Positions 6,146 through 14,215 of a stretch of DNA of 25,044 nt are shown here, in pieces. The position numbers were made by a program, and so were the translations under genes. The notes under the pieces are model-generated. The model made no database searches, was not told the origin of the DNA, and worked only from the letters and a program-made list of their open reading frames with translations. The stretch lies in the IMG/VR virus record IMGVR_UViG_3300033571_020613, positions 1-25,044 of that record. One strand, written 5' to 3'. Every line of letters starts with the position of its first letter. Positions within the stretch are counted from its first letter, which is position 1. Source of the DNA: a virus.

Positions 6146-6725
6146 CTTTTTCTGGTAAATCTTTCTTTTTCTTTTTGGTAGTTTTAATTGTTTTACGATC
6201 AGGGTCTATGGTGTCGGCTTGTTTATGAATTAATTCTATTAAGTGATTTGCAAACTCTTCGTTATCTTCTGATTGAGCTATAAGTTGGTCAATATCAACA
6301 TTTTCTAGTAATTTATATTTTGTGGCTGTTTGCTTTTTTTCTTTTTGTATGCGACGAATAAAAGCAAAGTAAATAATTTGAGTATAGTACGCGAATGGGT
6401 TTGAGGATCGTGAAGGATCAAATTTTTCTACAGCTGTTAGACAGTTTTCAATACCATCAGATATCATATCATCTTTGTATGTATAGTTAATAAAATTAGC
6501 TTTATACGAAAGATGGGTTGCAATTTTTAAAAAGCATTCACCAAGATAATTACTTACTCGCGGCTTGGGTAACCCTTGTCCAATAGATTTATCTACTAAT
6601 GTTTTATGTTCTACCAAAGCTTGATAGAATTTTTTATTATCTACGTAATGAGCGCCGGTTTTAGTAGATGGCTCTTCCGGTGTCTTAGTGGATAATTCTT
6701 CTTGTTGTTGTGTTGTATTGTTCAT
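6129..6725 (-). CDS. 55: gp55, late-transcription sigma factor
   Basis: Phage sigma factor that directs host RNA polymerase to late promoters, working with the sliding clamp in T4. The protein has 198 residues from the ATG at 6725 (T4 gp55 about 185). After a Thr/Gln/Glu-rich tail comes the region-2-like helix set: LGECFLKIATHLSYKANFINYTYKDDMISDGIENCLTAVEKFDP with the DDMISDGI core, then NPFAYYTQIIYFAFIRRIQKEKKQ, the part that resembles sigma region 2 promoter-melting helices. An upstream in-frame TTG at 6734 is less likely than the ATG. The start lies inside the preceding gene (overlap about 40 bases). The seven ATAAATA-core sites in this window are its likely targets. Confidence 0.93.
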   Translation of the reverse strand: MNNTTQQQEELSTKTPEEPSTKTGAHYVDNKKFYQALVEHKTLVDKSIGQGLPKPRVSNYLGECFLKIATHLSYKANFINYTYKDDMISDGIENCLTAVEKFDPSRSSNPFAYYTQIIYFAFIRRIQKEKKQTATKYKLLENVDIDQLIAQSEDNEEFANHLIELIHKQADTIDPDRKTIKTTKKKKKDLPEKVDLDT

Positions 6726-7125
6726 TTTCTTCAAATTCTAATTGTGAATCGTCCCCATCTTCAATGTTTTCCAAAAGCATACTTAGTTTTTCTTCTATAC
6801 TTTTTTCACTTACATCTTGTATAGGTTTTTTATCTCTATCTTCTACAAAACTAATGTAATGACTTACCGCGCTTTCTAATAAATCTGCTACTGTTATAAT
6901 CATATCAGAAGAAAGTAGCATTACGTTACAAACTCCTAATTTCGTCCAGGATTGCATTGTATATGTTTCCATTATAACCTGATTTGAGGAAATTCTTGTA
7001 ACACCAAGGCATACAGGGTCAATAATCTTTATGTATTTTTCAGCCCTATAATCTTCATATGCTAACTCTGTCTTAGCAATTATATCATCCCCGTTGGAGA
7101 GTTTAATATACTTGTAGTATTCCAC
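6685..7125 (-). CDS. Small conserved phage protein, possibly Sm-like
   Basis: A 146-residue protein that starts with YYKYIKLSNGDDIIAKTELAYEDYR, a beta-hairpin pattern like the Sm1 motif of Sm/Hfq-like RNA-binding folds. It continues with more strands (YIKIIDPVCLGVTRI, QVIMETYTMQSWTKLG) and ends in an acidic low-complexity tail. Proteins of this type often sit next to UvsW or gp55 in marine T4-like phages. The start is a GTG one base after the uvsW-side boundary (TAAGTG read across the junction), with AAAGG about 12 bases upstream; there is no later Met near the N-terminus. Function is unknown; the Sm-like reading is tentative. Confidence 0.7.
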   Translation of the reverse strand: MEYYKYIKLSNGDDIIAKTELAYEDYRAEKYIKIIDPVCLGVTRISSNQVIMETYTMQSWTKLGVCNVMLLSSDMIITVADLLESAVSHYISFVEDRDKKPIQDVSEKSIEEKLSMLLENIEDGDDSQLEFEENEQYNTTTRRIIH

Positions 7126-8607
7126 TTATAGATCTACCTTTATCATTTGATAGTCGAACTGCTCGTCATTATATATTTTTACACGGTCAATCATATGTGT
7201 TAGTGTATAGTTCTTTCTCGTTTTCCAGGTCATATCATCGCCTATATCATACAAATTGCAGGCTACTTTTTTATCCCCTCTCCTTAAACCTCTACCTATA
7301 GATTGAAGATTACGAATTCTTGATTTTGAAGGAGATGCAAATATAATATTATGTAAGTTTTTAATATTTATACCGGTAGAAAACGTACCGTAGCTAGCTA
7401 CAATTATAGCATTACTTTCTTGTTCTGTTATATGTCTAATGTCTTCCCTTTGTTGTGTGTCCGTACCGCCATATACAAAAAATACTTTACGAAAATCATC
7501 TTTATTTTTAATTAATTCATACAAGATTTTACCGTGTTTTTCAACAAATTGAAATAAAACTAGTGTGTTTCCCTCTTGTTTTAATGATAAATTTCGAATA
7601 AAACGATTTCGAGGTTCATACTGTACCAGGAAGTCCATTTCTTCCTGATACTTGTTTTCTTTGTTATTCTTTCGTATTTCATTGGGGTGGTTTAGAACAA
7701 TACAATATATTTTAAGATTAGCCAATTGCTCATTGTCCATTAATTGCCTGGTTGTGGTCACTTTATAAACCAAACCAAAAAGACCTTCTAAGACAAGTTT
7801 ATGAGTTTTTGTCCCGTCCAAAGTCCCGGTAGTACCAATTCTATAAGGGGTACCTATCATTTTATGCAAGATAGAAGTTAATGATTTTGCTTTAAAAAGG
7901 TGTGCCTCATCCCCATAAACTACTTTAAAATCACTGAAGAATTGTTTTGGTAAATTGTACACCGATTGCCACGTAGAAATAGTTACTGGCATTTCGTTTG
8001 ATTTGTCGAAACCAGAATAGATTCGAGAACAGTGATAAGAGGCTTTCCAACCGTTAAGGGTGGAGTAGTCTTGAAAGTCTGAATACATTTGTTCAACAAG
8101 GGAGGTAGTAGGAACAAGAATTAATTGTTTTCTATCAAACTGTTCATGCCACCTTATTAAGCAATAAATGATTAAGGATTTACCTGACCCTGTTGGAGAA
8201 AGCAACAAGCGACGACCGTCTTGTATACCTCTCAAAACTGCGTCTATCTGGTAATCTCGTATCTCTAACGGTTCTCCCTTTGATGCTAGGTTAAGATTGC
8301 GACAAAACTCCTCTACAATGGAATATGTCACACTATCTGCTGTCTCAATAAACTGACTGCTATCGACCGTGTAATTATTTACTTCTGCAAAATGAAGAAG
8401 ATAGTTCTGCAAACCTACATACATCTCTTTAGTGAGCATGGAAAAAAGTCTAACTTTTCCATCCCACATTTTATTTCGATAAAGGGGGTGAAATTTTGCT
8501 CCTGGTACCTCAAAAGAAAAATGATCTGAAAGCTCTTGTGCTATTGAAGGGTCGCACTGAACATGTAAATAAACTTCATTTTTCTTTTTGTAGGTTATAT
8601 CTGCCAT
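7126..8607 (-). CDS. uvsW: UvsW, recombination and branch-migration helicase
   Basis: Superfamily 2 helicase that in T4 unwinds R-loops, migrates branched DNA and shifts replication from origin- to recombination-dependent mode. The 493 residues are close to the T4 length of about 503. The N-terminal domain has FHPLYRNKMWDGKVRLF (39-55). Then follow Walker A SPTGSGKS (137-144), motif II DEAH (233-236) in VVYGDEAHLFKAKS, motif III TGT near 260, and the C-terminal lobe with motif VI QSIGRGLRRGDKK. All key residues are present. The ATG overlaps the uvsY stop as TAATG, matching the UvsY-UvsW pairing of T4-like genomes. Confidence 0.96.
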   Translation of the reverse strand: MADITYKKKNEVYLHVQCDPSIAQELSDHFSFEVPGAKFHPLYRNKMWDGKVRLFSMLTKEMYVGLQNYLLHFAEVNNYTVDSSQFIETADSVTYSIVEEFCRNLNLASKGEPLEIRDYQIDAVLRGIQDGRRLLLSPTGSGKSLIIYCLIRWHEQFDRKQLILVPTTSLVEQMYSDFQDYSTLNGWKASYHCSRIYSGFDKSNEMPVTISTWQSVYNLPKQFFSDFKVVYGDEAHLFKAKSLTSILHKMIGTPYRIGTTGTLDGTKTHKLVLEGLFGLVYKVTTTRQLMDNEQLANLKIYCIVLNHPNEIRKNNKENKYQEEMDFLVQYEPRNRFIRNLSLKQEGNTLVLFQFVEKHGKILYELIKNKDDFRKVFFVYGGTDTQQREDIRHITEQESNAIIVASYGTFSTGINIKNLHNIIFASPSKSRIRNLQSIGRGLRRGDKKVACNLYDIGDDMTWKTRKNYTLTHMIDRVKIYNDEQFDYQMIKVDL

Positions 8608-9047
8608 TACATCATACCGTTGGTAAACTTATGCCATTCTACCGCGGTCTTTATATCCCACGTTCTAGAATTAATAGAACGAATAATCTGCTCCAAGGTA
8701 TATATAACTGTTTTAAAATACTCTACCTTATCTACTAACTCGATAAGCTCTTTATCGCATTGTAAAAACTCATCCATTTCATTTTTAAGTGGTTTATTAC
8801 CTTGAAATTGAACCCACCCGGTTTCTTCCAACTCTTCTCTCGTCATTTCACCCCTATAATATTTGTATTTTAGGCGACGGGTGTTGAAATAATCAGATTC
8901 TGCCTTTCGAAGGGCAAGTTTGGATTTACCTAGAAAGTTTAGATATTTGGCATGAAGAGTAGGTACACGTGTTGATTCTTTACCTAGATTAAGCTCATCA
9001 ATACGTGAATCTTCTTCCCATTGCGACTGCAGATCACTTAATTTCAT
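8607..9047 (-). CDS. uvsY: UvsY, recombination mediator
   Basis: Loads the UvsX recombinase on gp32-covered single-stranded DNA in T4. The 146 residues compare with 137 in T4. Recognisable parts are the N-terminal LSDLQSQWEEDSRID, the LHAKYLNFLGKSKLALRKAE segment (about 32-51), YKYYRGEMTREEL, and the C-terminal helix EYFKTVIYTLEQIIRSINSRTWDIKTAVEWHKF. It is helical and charged throughout, as expected for the hexameric mediator. Start and stop both overlap neighbours as TAATG. The uvsX gene is not in this window. Confidence 0.95.
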   Translation of the reverse strand: MKLSDLQSQWEEDSRIDELNLGKESTRVPTLHAKYLNFLGKSKLALRKAESDYFNTRRLKYKYYRGEMTREELEETGWVQFQGNKPLKNEMDEFLQCDKELIELVDKVEYFKTVIYTLEQIIRSINSRTWDIKTAVEWHKFTNGMM

Positions 9048-9919
9048 TACAATTTTTGAATAGGTACGTCAATAAATTTTTCGTCTTCTTTAGGAGGGAC
9101 AGCTTGACCGGGATTAAAATTGATAATTGCTTGAGGATTTCCTTGAAAGCAAAATGAACCGTAGTGGTTAAGAGAGATAGAAGGATCTAGCCAGATATCT
9201 CCTCCAATCTCTTGCCACCGTCGGCAGAACGTATAGTCTTCTGAAAGATATCTGCGATCTTTAGGATCAATCATTGTATCAAAAAGAGCATAGAAATTAT
9301 CTTTTAAAGATTCATTATTGATTTGCACGTCGTTATTGTATTTAATATCTGGATATGCTTCGATTAGTTTCATTATAGCTTCGCGTTTAATCATCATAAA
9401 GCCTGTACCAGCGTCGTGTAACTTTAATATACCATTTTCAATTTGAATAGTTTTTGATTCTCTATCTAAAAACTGAAAATTTATTGCGTAGTCGGAACCC
9501 ATAGCGCCAATTTCTTGCGCAGAGAATTCTTTACTAGTATCTGCTCTTACTCCATCTTGAATATGCTTCCAATTTACCCCTTTCTTAGGATATGCACCAA
9601 CCGCTACATCTTTGTTGTGATAAAATAACTTTAAAACATCATCTACTTGAAATTCAATATCAGCATCAATGAATAACAAATGGGTATAGTCTGAAGAAAG
9701 GAAGTATGCGAGAAGAACATTTCGTGCTCGTGTAACAAGGGATTCGTTGGCAATAGTTCCAAACGCAAGAGGGATTTTATGACCGTTAAAGAAAGTCATA
9801 AGTTTAATTACTGATCTAAAATACGGTTCAGTTAAAGCACCGCCATAACACGGGGTTGCAATAAACAGTTTATTTTTACGAAGTTCTTCTATATTCAACT
9901 GTATCTGTTTTTGCTGCAT
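9047..9919 (-). CDS. GT-A fold glycosyltransferase
   Basis: A 290-residue glycosyltransferase-like protein. LFIATPCYGG (18-27) is the nucleotide-sugar-binding first strand, ESLVTRARNVLLAYFL (59-74) a typical helix, and LLFIDADIEF carries the metal-binding Asp85-Ala-Asp87. Later GTGFMMIKREA and EDYTFCRRWQEIGGDIWLDPSISLNHYG resemble the acceptor side and a conserved Glu-Asp. It has no membrane segment. Substrate is unknown: phage enzymes of this kind may glycosylate DNA bases, virion proteins or host glycans. It sits between the gp3-like gene and uvsY. GGAGA lies 4 bases before its ATG, with a poly-T stretch farther upstream but no hairpin. Confidence 0.85.
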   Translation of the reverse strand: MQQKQIQLNIEELRKNKLFIATPCYGGALTEPYFRSVIKLMTFFNGHKIPLAFGTIANESLVTRARNVLLAYFLSSDYTHLLFIDADIEFQVDDVLKLFYHNKDVAVGAYPKKGVNWKHIQDGVRADTSKEFSAQEIGAMGSDYAINFQFLDRESKTIQIENGILKLHDAGTGFMMIKREAIMKLIEAYPDIKYNNDVQINNESLKDNFYALFDTMIDPKDRRYLSEDYTFCRRWQEIGGDIWLDPSISLNHYGSFCFQGNPQAIINFNPGQAVPPKEDEKFIDVPIQKL

Positions 9920-9954
9920 AATATCTCCAAAATATATAAAAAAAAATTAAATAC

Positions 9955-10548
9955 TTACACGCTCGTTTCAATAGTAAATGTTGTATACTTAAAAGAAGCT
10001 ATTCCTACAAAATAGTCTACTGAAGAAGAGGTTATGTCAAAATCTAAAGCTTCTAAGGAAATTGGAAACAAATCTTTAAATTTAATAGCCGACTGAGCAA
10101 CGTTGGAAGAATTTAATATCATTAAAGTTGCATCCGAATAGGCCAATGCTTCTGTACCGCCTACGTTATTCTTATAAAAGGGAAACCGATTTAAACGTTC
10201 CCCGGTAAAATTTTTATATTCATTATAGTTGTTTGGAAAGCCAAGTGCAACTAACCATTCGTATAACTCTATATAATTACTTAAATCTTCTGAAATAAGA
10301 AATCTAATAGTAAAATCCCCGAAACTAACTTTATCTCCAATTCTTGGAATATCCAAAAACGGAGATGTAAGTACTGCAAAACCTAAATTTATACCCGGTA
10401 AATTTGCTGACTGGCATGTATAAGCAACATTAGGTAAGTCATCAATTACAAACCTAAATGCATTAGGTCTAAGATAATTATATACTGAAGGATTAGCAAT
10501 AGTACCGACATCTTCAATAATCGTACTAATATTAGCTGTATACGCCAT
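9955..10548 (-). CDS. Tail-tube-fold protein, probably gp3 tail terminator by position
   Basis: A 197-residue virion protein. The segment RPNAFRFVIDDLPNVAYTCQ (27-46), the LPGINLG turn (49-55), then GDKVSFGDFTIRFLISEDL and YIELYEWLVALGFP follow the tail-tube (gp19) fold pattern shared by T4 gp19, gp48 and gp54. In marine T4-like genomes the gene directly after gp23 is usually annotated as gp3, the tail completion and sheath stabiliser protein (T4 176 residues). I therefore favour gp3 on position and the tube fold on sequence; a gp54-like tube initiator is the alternative. It has its own late-promoter motif and AGGAG 9 bases before the ATG. Confidence 0.72.
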   Translation of the reverse strand: MAYTANISTIIEDVGTIANPSVYNYLRPNAFRFVIDDLPNVAYTCQSANLPGINLGFAVLTSPFLDIPRIGDKVSFGDFTIRFLISEDLSNYIELYEWLVALGFPNNYNEYKNFTGERLNRFPFYKNNVGGTEALAYSDATLMILNSSNVAQSAIKFKDLFPISLEALDFDITSSSVDYFVGIASFKYTTFTIETSV

Positions 10549-10568
10549 AAAAATCCACTCCTTTTATG

Positions 10569-10576
10569 TATTTATT
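10569..10576 (-). promoter_or_regulatory. Late promoter motif AATAAATA before the gp3-like gene
   Basis: AATAAATAC matches 7 of 8 bases of the T4 late consensus. It follows at once on the gp23 terminator and lies 21 bases before the ATG, so transcription of the gp3-like gene can be separate from that of the capsid gene. Confidence 0.65.
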
Positions 10577-10577
10577 C

Positions 10578-10604
10578 AAAAAAAGAGGGGCTAAAAGCCC
10601 CTCT
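10578..10604 (-). terminator. Intrinsic terminator after gp23
   Basis: On the minus strand AGAGGGGC, loop TTTTA and GCCCCTCT form a perfect 8-bp GC-rich stem followed by a run of seven T, six of them after the stem. It lies 28 bases past the capsid stop codon and would end the very abundant gp23 transcript. It is the only clear rho-independent terminator in the window. Confidence 0.9.
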
Positions 10605-10631
10605 CTTAAGTACCGATCTATGTCGGTTCAA

Positions 10632-11963
10632 TTACATAAGATTGATAACTGCAGTACGGCGATAGTACTGGTTACGATCAGCTGTAAATGTTGCAGCGTC
10701 AGCGTTACCACCTGCAGATGTCGTTACGTATGGGTTAGCAATCATTCCATAACGGGTCTTAAAGCCAATCTTAGGCTGGAAGCTGTTAGGATCAACAGCA
10801 CGAACCATTTGGAGCGGAACATATGGGCAGTAGAAGATTCCTGCGTCATATGGTGATGTGCCTTTATAACCTACAACGTAGAACTGCGATGCCGAACCTA
10901 GGTTAGCCGAATACGGATCAACATAAACACGGAAACGACCATTTAGGACACCTGCAAAAGTGTTACCAGTGTCATCAACGTTTAAGTTCGTAGATAGAGC
11001 AGGAGCATAGTCCAGAACACCGGCCATTGCTAGTGCAGAAGCAACGTCGGCCGAACAAACGATGAAGTTGCCTTTACCACGACGGGTGTCTTGTCCAATG
11101 TGGTTAGCATCCCGCTCCATATTAAAGAGCAGACCTTTAAAGCGCTCAACAGACCAACGACCGTTTGAGTCAATGTCGAGGTTAAACGTACCAGCAGAAG
11201 CGGTAGCGGGCGATCCGGGCTTGGCAACGGTGTAAATTGTACGAACAACTTCACGGTTAATTTCAAACATAATTTCTTGCGAAAGAATATTTGAAAGCTC
11301 GGACTCAGCATCTAGACCGTGAATTGCTTTCAGGTCCTGAGCCAATTCTAAGGTATATTCAGCTTTCAGTGCACGTGTACGAGCAGTGACGGTTGTCTTA
11401 TCAATAGAGAAAGACATTTCACCAAATGCATTAGTAGCACCATCTCCAAGAGCTTCACCCTGGGCGGTGGTCATACCCTTACCTGTGGTATAAGTGCCCG
11501 AAACAGGGTTAGAACCAACGTGTGAACCGTTAAGGTTAGAAGCCAAGTTACCGCTAAAGCTTGACGAAGACCAGCTTGTATTAGCTTCGTTATACAAAGC
11601 TTCCGTAGTGGCCGATACGGGTGTGCGAACGTTACCATAGAGAGATCTCATTGCAAAGATCAACCCTGTAGGTCCAGTCATAGGCTGCACACCGCAAATA
11701 TCATATGCCATTAGGTTAGGCATTGCACGACGAACTAGACCAATAAGAATAGGATCGTACGTAGAAACACCAGCCGTTCCTGCACCGATGTTATTTGTAG
11801 GAGCTAGCTCAGAGAGCATTTGACGCTCTTCAGAAATAGCTTTTTCTTGATTCTCCAGAAGAACAGCCGTAACTTGTTTTCTGTAGTTGTCTTTAATCTC
11901 AGGAAGATCACCGTGGTTTAATACTTCTTTCCACTTTTCCTGAACTTGTTCTGATAGGAACAT
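10632..11963 (-). CDS. 23: gp23, major capsid protein
   Basis: Main shell subunit with a HK97-type fold. The protein has 443 residues, against 521 in T4. Signature stretches are ISEERQMLSELAPTNNIG (about 39-56), YDPILIGLVRRAMPNLMAYDI (69-89) and CGVQPMTGPTGLIFAMRS, with FRVYVDPYS and YVVGYKGTSPYDAGIFYCPY near the C-terminus. In T4 gp21 removes an N-terminal propeptide; here the N-terminal helix rich in Lys and Glu up to about residue 52 is the likely counterpart, though I see no clean L-x-E/A-or-G site. Its own late promoter, the strong AAGGAGAAGG ribosome site and the terminator behind it fit a very highly expressed gene. Confidence 0.97.
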   Translation of the reverse strand: MFLSEQVQEKWKEVLNHGDLPEIKDNYRKQVTAVLLENQEKAISEERQMLSELAPTNNIGAGTAGVSTYDPILIGLVRRAMPNLMAYDICGVQPMTGPTGLIFAMRSLYGNVRTPVSATTEALYNEANTSWSSSSFSGNLASNLNGSHVGSNPVSGTYTTGKGMTTAQGEALGDGATNAFGEMSFSIDKTTVTARTRALKAEYTLELAQDLKAIHGLDAESELSNILSQEIMFEINREVVRTIYTVAKPGSPATASAGTFNLDIDSNGRWSVERFKGLLFNMERDANHIGQDTRRGKGNFIVCSADVASALAMAGVLDYAPALSTNLNVDDTGNTFAGVLNGRFRVYVDPYSANLGSASQFYVVGYKGTSPYDAGIFYCPYVPLQMVRAVDPNSFQPKIGFKTRYGMIANPYVTTSAGGNADAATFTADRNQYYRRTAVINLM

Positions 11964-11991
11964 TACCTTCTCCTTTTTATGGAATATTGAT

Positions 11992-11999
11992 TATTTATC
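11992..11999 (-). promoter_or_regulatory. Late promoter motif GATAAATA before gp23
   Basis: GATAAATAA matches 7 of 8 bases of TATAAATA. It overlaps the stop codon of gp22 and lies 28 bases before the gp23 ATG, with AAGGAGAAGG between. Confidence 0.7.
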
Positions 12000-13074
12000 T
12001 TTTTACAGATTTGGATAAAGCCTGAACGTATCTCGACATAGCAGGGGAAATTTCAACAGATTGACCTGTACCTGTTTCTTGAACTAAAGATTGCTCAGGA
12101 GAGGTTTTAGCAGCTTTAGGAAAATAATTTTCTTTAATAACGGCCACCTTCTCTTTAAACAAATCTTCTGTATCAAATTCGATTCCTTCAACTAGCTTCT
12201 TAAGTTTTTCAATTTCTGTAGCAGCTAAGTCTTTGGTCTGCTCTTCTAAAATTTTATTTTTCTTAAGATCGTTAAGTTCTTTTTTAAGTTCAATAGCTTC
12301 ATTAATAGTTTCGTCTAGTTCTTTTTGCAACTCTTGGGCGTCAGTTTCGAGAGCTTGCATTACATCGTATTTTTCTTCCGGTACTTCGATATAGTGCTCT
12401 TTAAACAGTTTTTGCATTCCAGAGATAAAGTCTTCTGCAACTTCAGTTCTTAGCCCGGATTCAATTGATAGCTGATTTTCTTCCATCCACTGTTCTACAA
12501 CATAGTTAAGATAGCTGTCAACTTTTTGAACCAGTGTTTCTTTATACTCTACTAGCTGAGCAGAATTTTGCTCTTCTAATTTTTGAGTAATTTTTTCCAT
12601 CTCATTGTTAACACGAGCAATAACTACAGCTTCAAAAATTGAAGATGCTTTTGTTTTAAACTCTTCCGAAAGCTCTTCACCAAAGATAGTATTTAACTGA
12701 GACTGAATGTCCATTGTATCTTCTTCCACAATGGTTTCTTCCATAGCTGCTGTCTTTACAGACTTAGCGTCACCCTTGGAGGTGGGAAGTGTGCTATCTT
12801 TTGAAACCGCGGCAGCAGCTTTAGCGCCTTGATTTTCATCGTCTTCGTCTTGTTTTTGAATCGAAGCGTCTTGTGATGAACCTTGCTTGGGGGAAGTAGT
12901 GTCACCGGCTGTAGCTGCCATACCTGCCTTAGAAGTGTCTTTCTTCATGTTCGCAGCAGCCTTAGCACCTACATCAGCTATACTACCTGCCGCTAGGTTC
13001 TCTGTAGACTCTTCAGTCAATTGCCCACCGTTTGCACGATCAAGCAATTCTTTAACTTTTTGTTCGACTGACAT
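11995..13074 (-). CDS. 22: gp22, prohead scaffold core protein
   Basis: Internal scaffold around which the capsid assembles and which the gp21 protease later degrades. It has 359 residues, longer than T4 gp22 (about 269). Residues 1-120 are low-complexity, Ala/Lys/Asp/Ser-rich, with two similar pieces (GAKAAANMKKDTSKAG and GAKAAAAVSKDSTLP). Then comes IQSQLNTIFGEELSEEFKTKASSIFEAVVIARVNNEMEKI, the usual core-protein module, followed by long charged heptad-like helices (about 150-320), such as LETDAQELQKELDETINEAI, that should form coiled coils. Position between gp21 and gp23 is canonical. It has a perfect late promoter upstream and AGGAG 7 bases before the ATG. Confidence 0.92.
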   Translation of the reverse strand: MSVEQKVKELLDRANGGQLTEESTENLAAGSIADVGAKAAANMKKDTSKAGMAATAGDTTSPKQGSSQDASIQKQDEDDENQGAKAAAAVSKDSTLPTSKGDAKSVKTAAMEETIVEEDTMDIQSQLNTIFGEELSEEFKTKASSIFEAVVIARVNNEMEKITQKLEEQNSAQLVEYKETLVQKVDSYLNYVVEQWMEENQLSIESGLRTEVAEDFISGMQKLFKEHYIEVPEEKYDVMQALETDAQELQKELDETINEAIELKKELNDLKKNKILEEQTKDLAATEIEKLKKLVEGIEFDTEDLFKEKVAVIKENYFPKAAKTSPEQSLVQETGTGQSVEISPAMSRYVQALSKSVKR

Positions 13075-13105
13075 CCTGGTCTCCTAAGAGTTTGTTTAAT
13101 GTTTA

Positions 13106-13113
13106 TATTTATA
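13106..13113 (-). promoter_or_regulatory. Perfect late promoter TATAAATA before gp22
   Basis: Exact match to the T4 late promoter octamer in the 47-base gap between gp21 and gp22, 31 bases before the gp22 ATG. No sigma70-like pair is evident in this gap. Confidence 0.8.
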
Positions 13114-13121
13114 AAAATTTA

Positions 13122-13766
13122 CTACTTGATAGTCCTTAAAAACGCTTCAAAAACCTGTAATTTTGTTTCTGCTAATTTGTTTTTTGAAGCTTTTTTAATG
13201 GTGTTTCTGGCTTGCTCAATATGAACATATTTCCATACACCGTTCTCCAATATCCATTCTGCATTTTCCATAATACCTTGTACAAAAGCGTCTGGAGCGG
13301 AAGGATCAGCAACAATGTCAACAGTAGCAAGATGAAAATCATCTTGAACTTCATTAACACCGTTTTTTTCTTTTAAAGAGCCAAGACCTCTTGATGATAC
13401 ACCAAGACCAGCGCCCTCCATAATTAAACTTTCAGCAATCTTACCCATTGGGGTGGAAAGAATCTTTGCTTTTCCATAGACGTTTGTACCGTCAATTTTT
13501 AATTCAGTAATAAGGTGGGAAACTTTATCAAGATTAACCGTAGGGTTAGCAGGATGACCCAGCTCTCCTAGAGATCTTTTTTCTCTAATTAAATCTTGAT
13601 ATCTATTAACTTCTTTTTCCATTACTTTCATAGGGTATAGTCTGCCATTACGGTTTTCTTTTTCCGCTTGCATAAAAATACCTTCAATATAAACATTCTT
13701 TTTACCGTTTTCGGTTGCTTCTGTAAGATACTTAACATCTTGAATAACTTCTGTAATTAGCTTCAT
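13122..13766 (-). CDS. 21: gp21, prohead maturation protease
   Basis: Serine protease that processes the core and shell during head maturation. The 214 residues match T4 gp21 (212). Visible parts are the beta strand VYIEGIFMQAEKENRNGRLYP (25-45), LGELGHPANP with catalytic His71, and GLGVSSRGLGSL with the nucleophile Ser124 or Ser125. TVDIVADPSAPDAF offers Asp151 or Asp155 as third residue. The ATG overlaps the stop of the 141-residue gene as ATGA. It sits before gp22 and gp23, its main substrates. Confidence 0.94.
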   Translation of the reverse strand: MKLITEVIQDVKYLTEATENGKKNVYIEGIFMQAEKENRNGRLYPMKVMEKEVNRYQDLIREKRSLGELGHPANPTVNLDKVSHLITELKIDGTNVYGKAKILSTPMGKIAESLIMEGAGLGVSSRGLGSLKEKNGVNEVQDDFHLATVDIVADPSAPDAFVQGIMENAEWILENGVWKYVHIEQARNTIKKASKNKLAETKLQVFEAFLRTIK

Positions 13767-14188
13767 GGTCTGAATCCGTTCTCTAACCGTTGTATATCTG
13801 GTTCATTAAAGCCCGGGCCCTTGGTTAAGCCAAGAATTACGGTGCTTGCGGCACTTAGGGTAATAGATATATTTGCGTTAGCTGATTGATTTAAAGAAAA
13901 GCCCGTTTTTTCTGTAAATCCAATATCTCCATCTCCTGCCCCTCCAATAATAAAAACGTTAGACCCATTTCTTTGAATTAAAGCTTGTCCCCCGGTAGAG
14001 TAAATTATATCAGTTATTGTTAATTCAACATTAGGGACATCTAAAGTTTGAAGAGTCAAGCCGTTGGGTGCTGAATTAGCTTTAACGGACGACAAAAGAG
14101 ATGAGAGGTTACAAAAAAATGTACCTGTTCCAACAGCTGATACAATCGCTTGTCTAGGTGTCTTTTTAAGAATAGTTACTTCTGCCAT
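13763..14188 (-). CDS. Unknown protein of the head gene block, probably structural
   Basis: A 141-residue protein without a recognised family. It begins EVTILKKTPRQAIVSAVGTGTFFCNLS and is then dominated by short beta-strand-like segments with Gly, Asn, Ser and Thr (VELTITDIIYSTGGQALIQRNG, NVFIIGGAGDGDIGF, NANISITLSAASTVILGL). It ends PGFNEPDIQRLENGFRP. This composition fits a small beta-sandwich virion or decoration protein. It lies between the 629-residue repeat protein and the gp21 protease and is coupled to gp21 by an ATGA overlap. AAAGGA precedes the ATG. Confidence 0.75.
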   Translation of the reverse strand: MAEVTILKKTPRQAIVSAVGTGTFFCNLSSLLSSVKANSAPNGLTLQTLDVPNVELTITDIIYSTGGQALIQRNGSNVFIIGGAGDGDIGFTEKTGFSLNQSANANISITLSAASTVILGLTKGPGFNEPDIQRLENGFRP

Positions 14189-14215
14189 AGTTAGTCCTTT
14201 GTTGTACGCTATCTA

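Noticed and set aside
9920-9975. Early promoter (TTGAAA) and terminator-like T run before the glycosyltransferase
   Set aside because: TTGAAA has no good -10 at proper spacing, and the T run has no hairpin before it.
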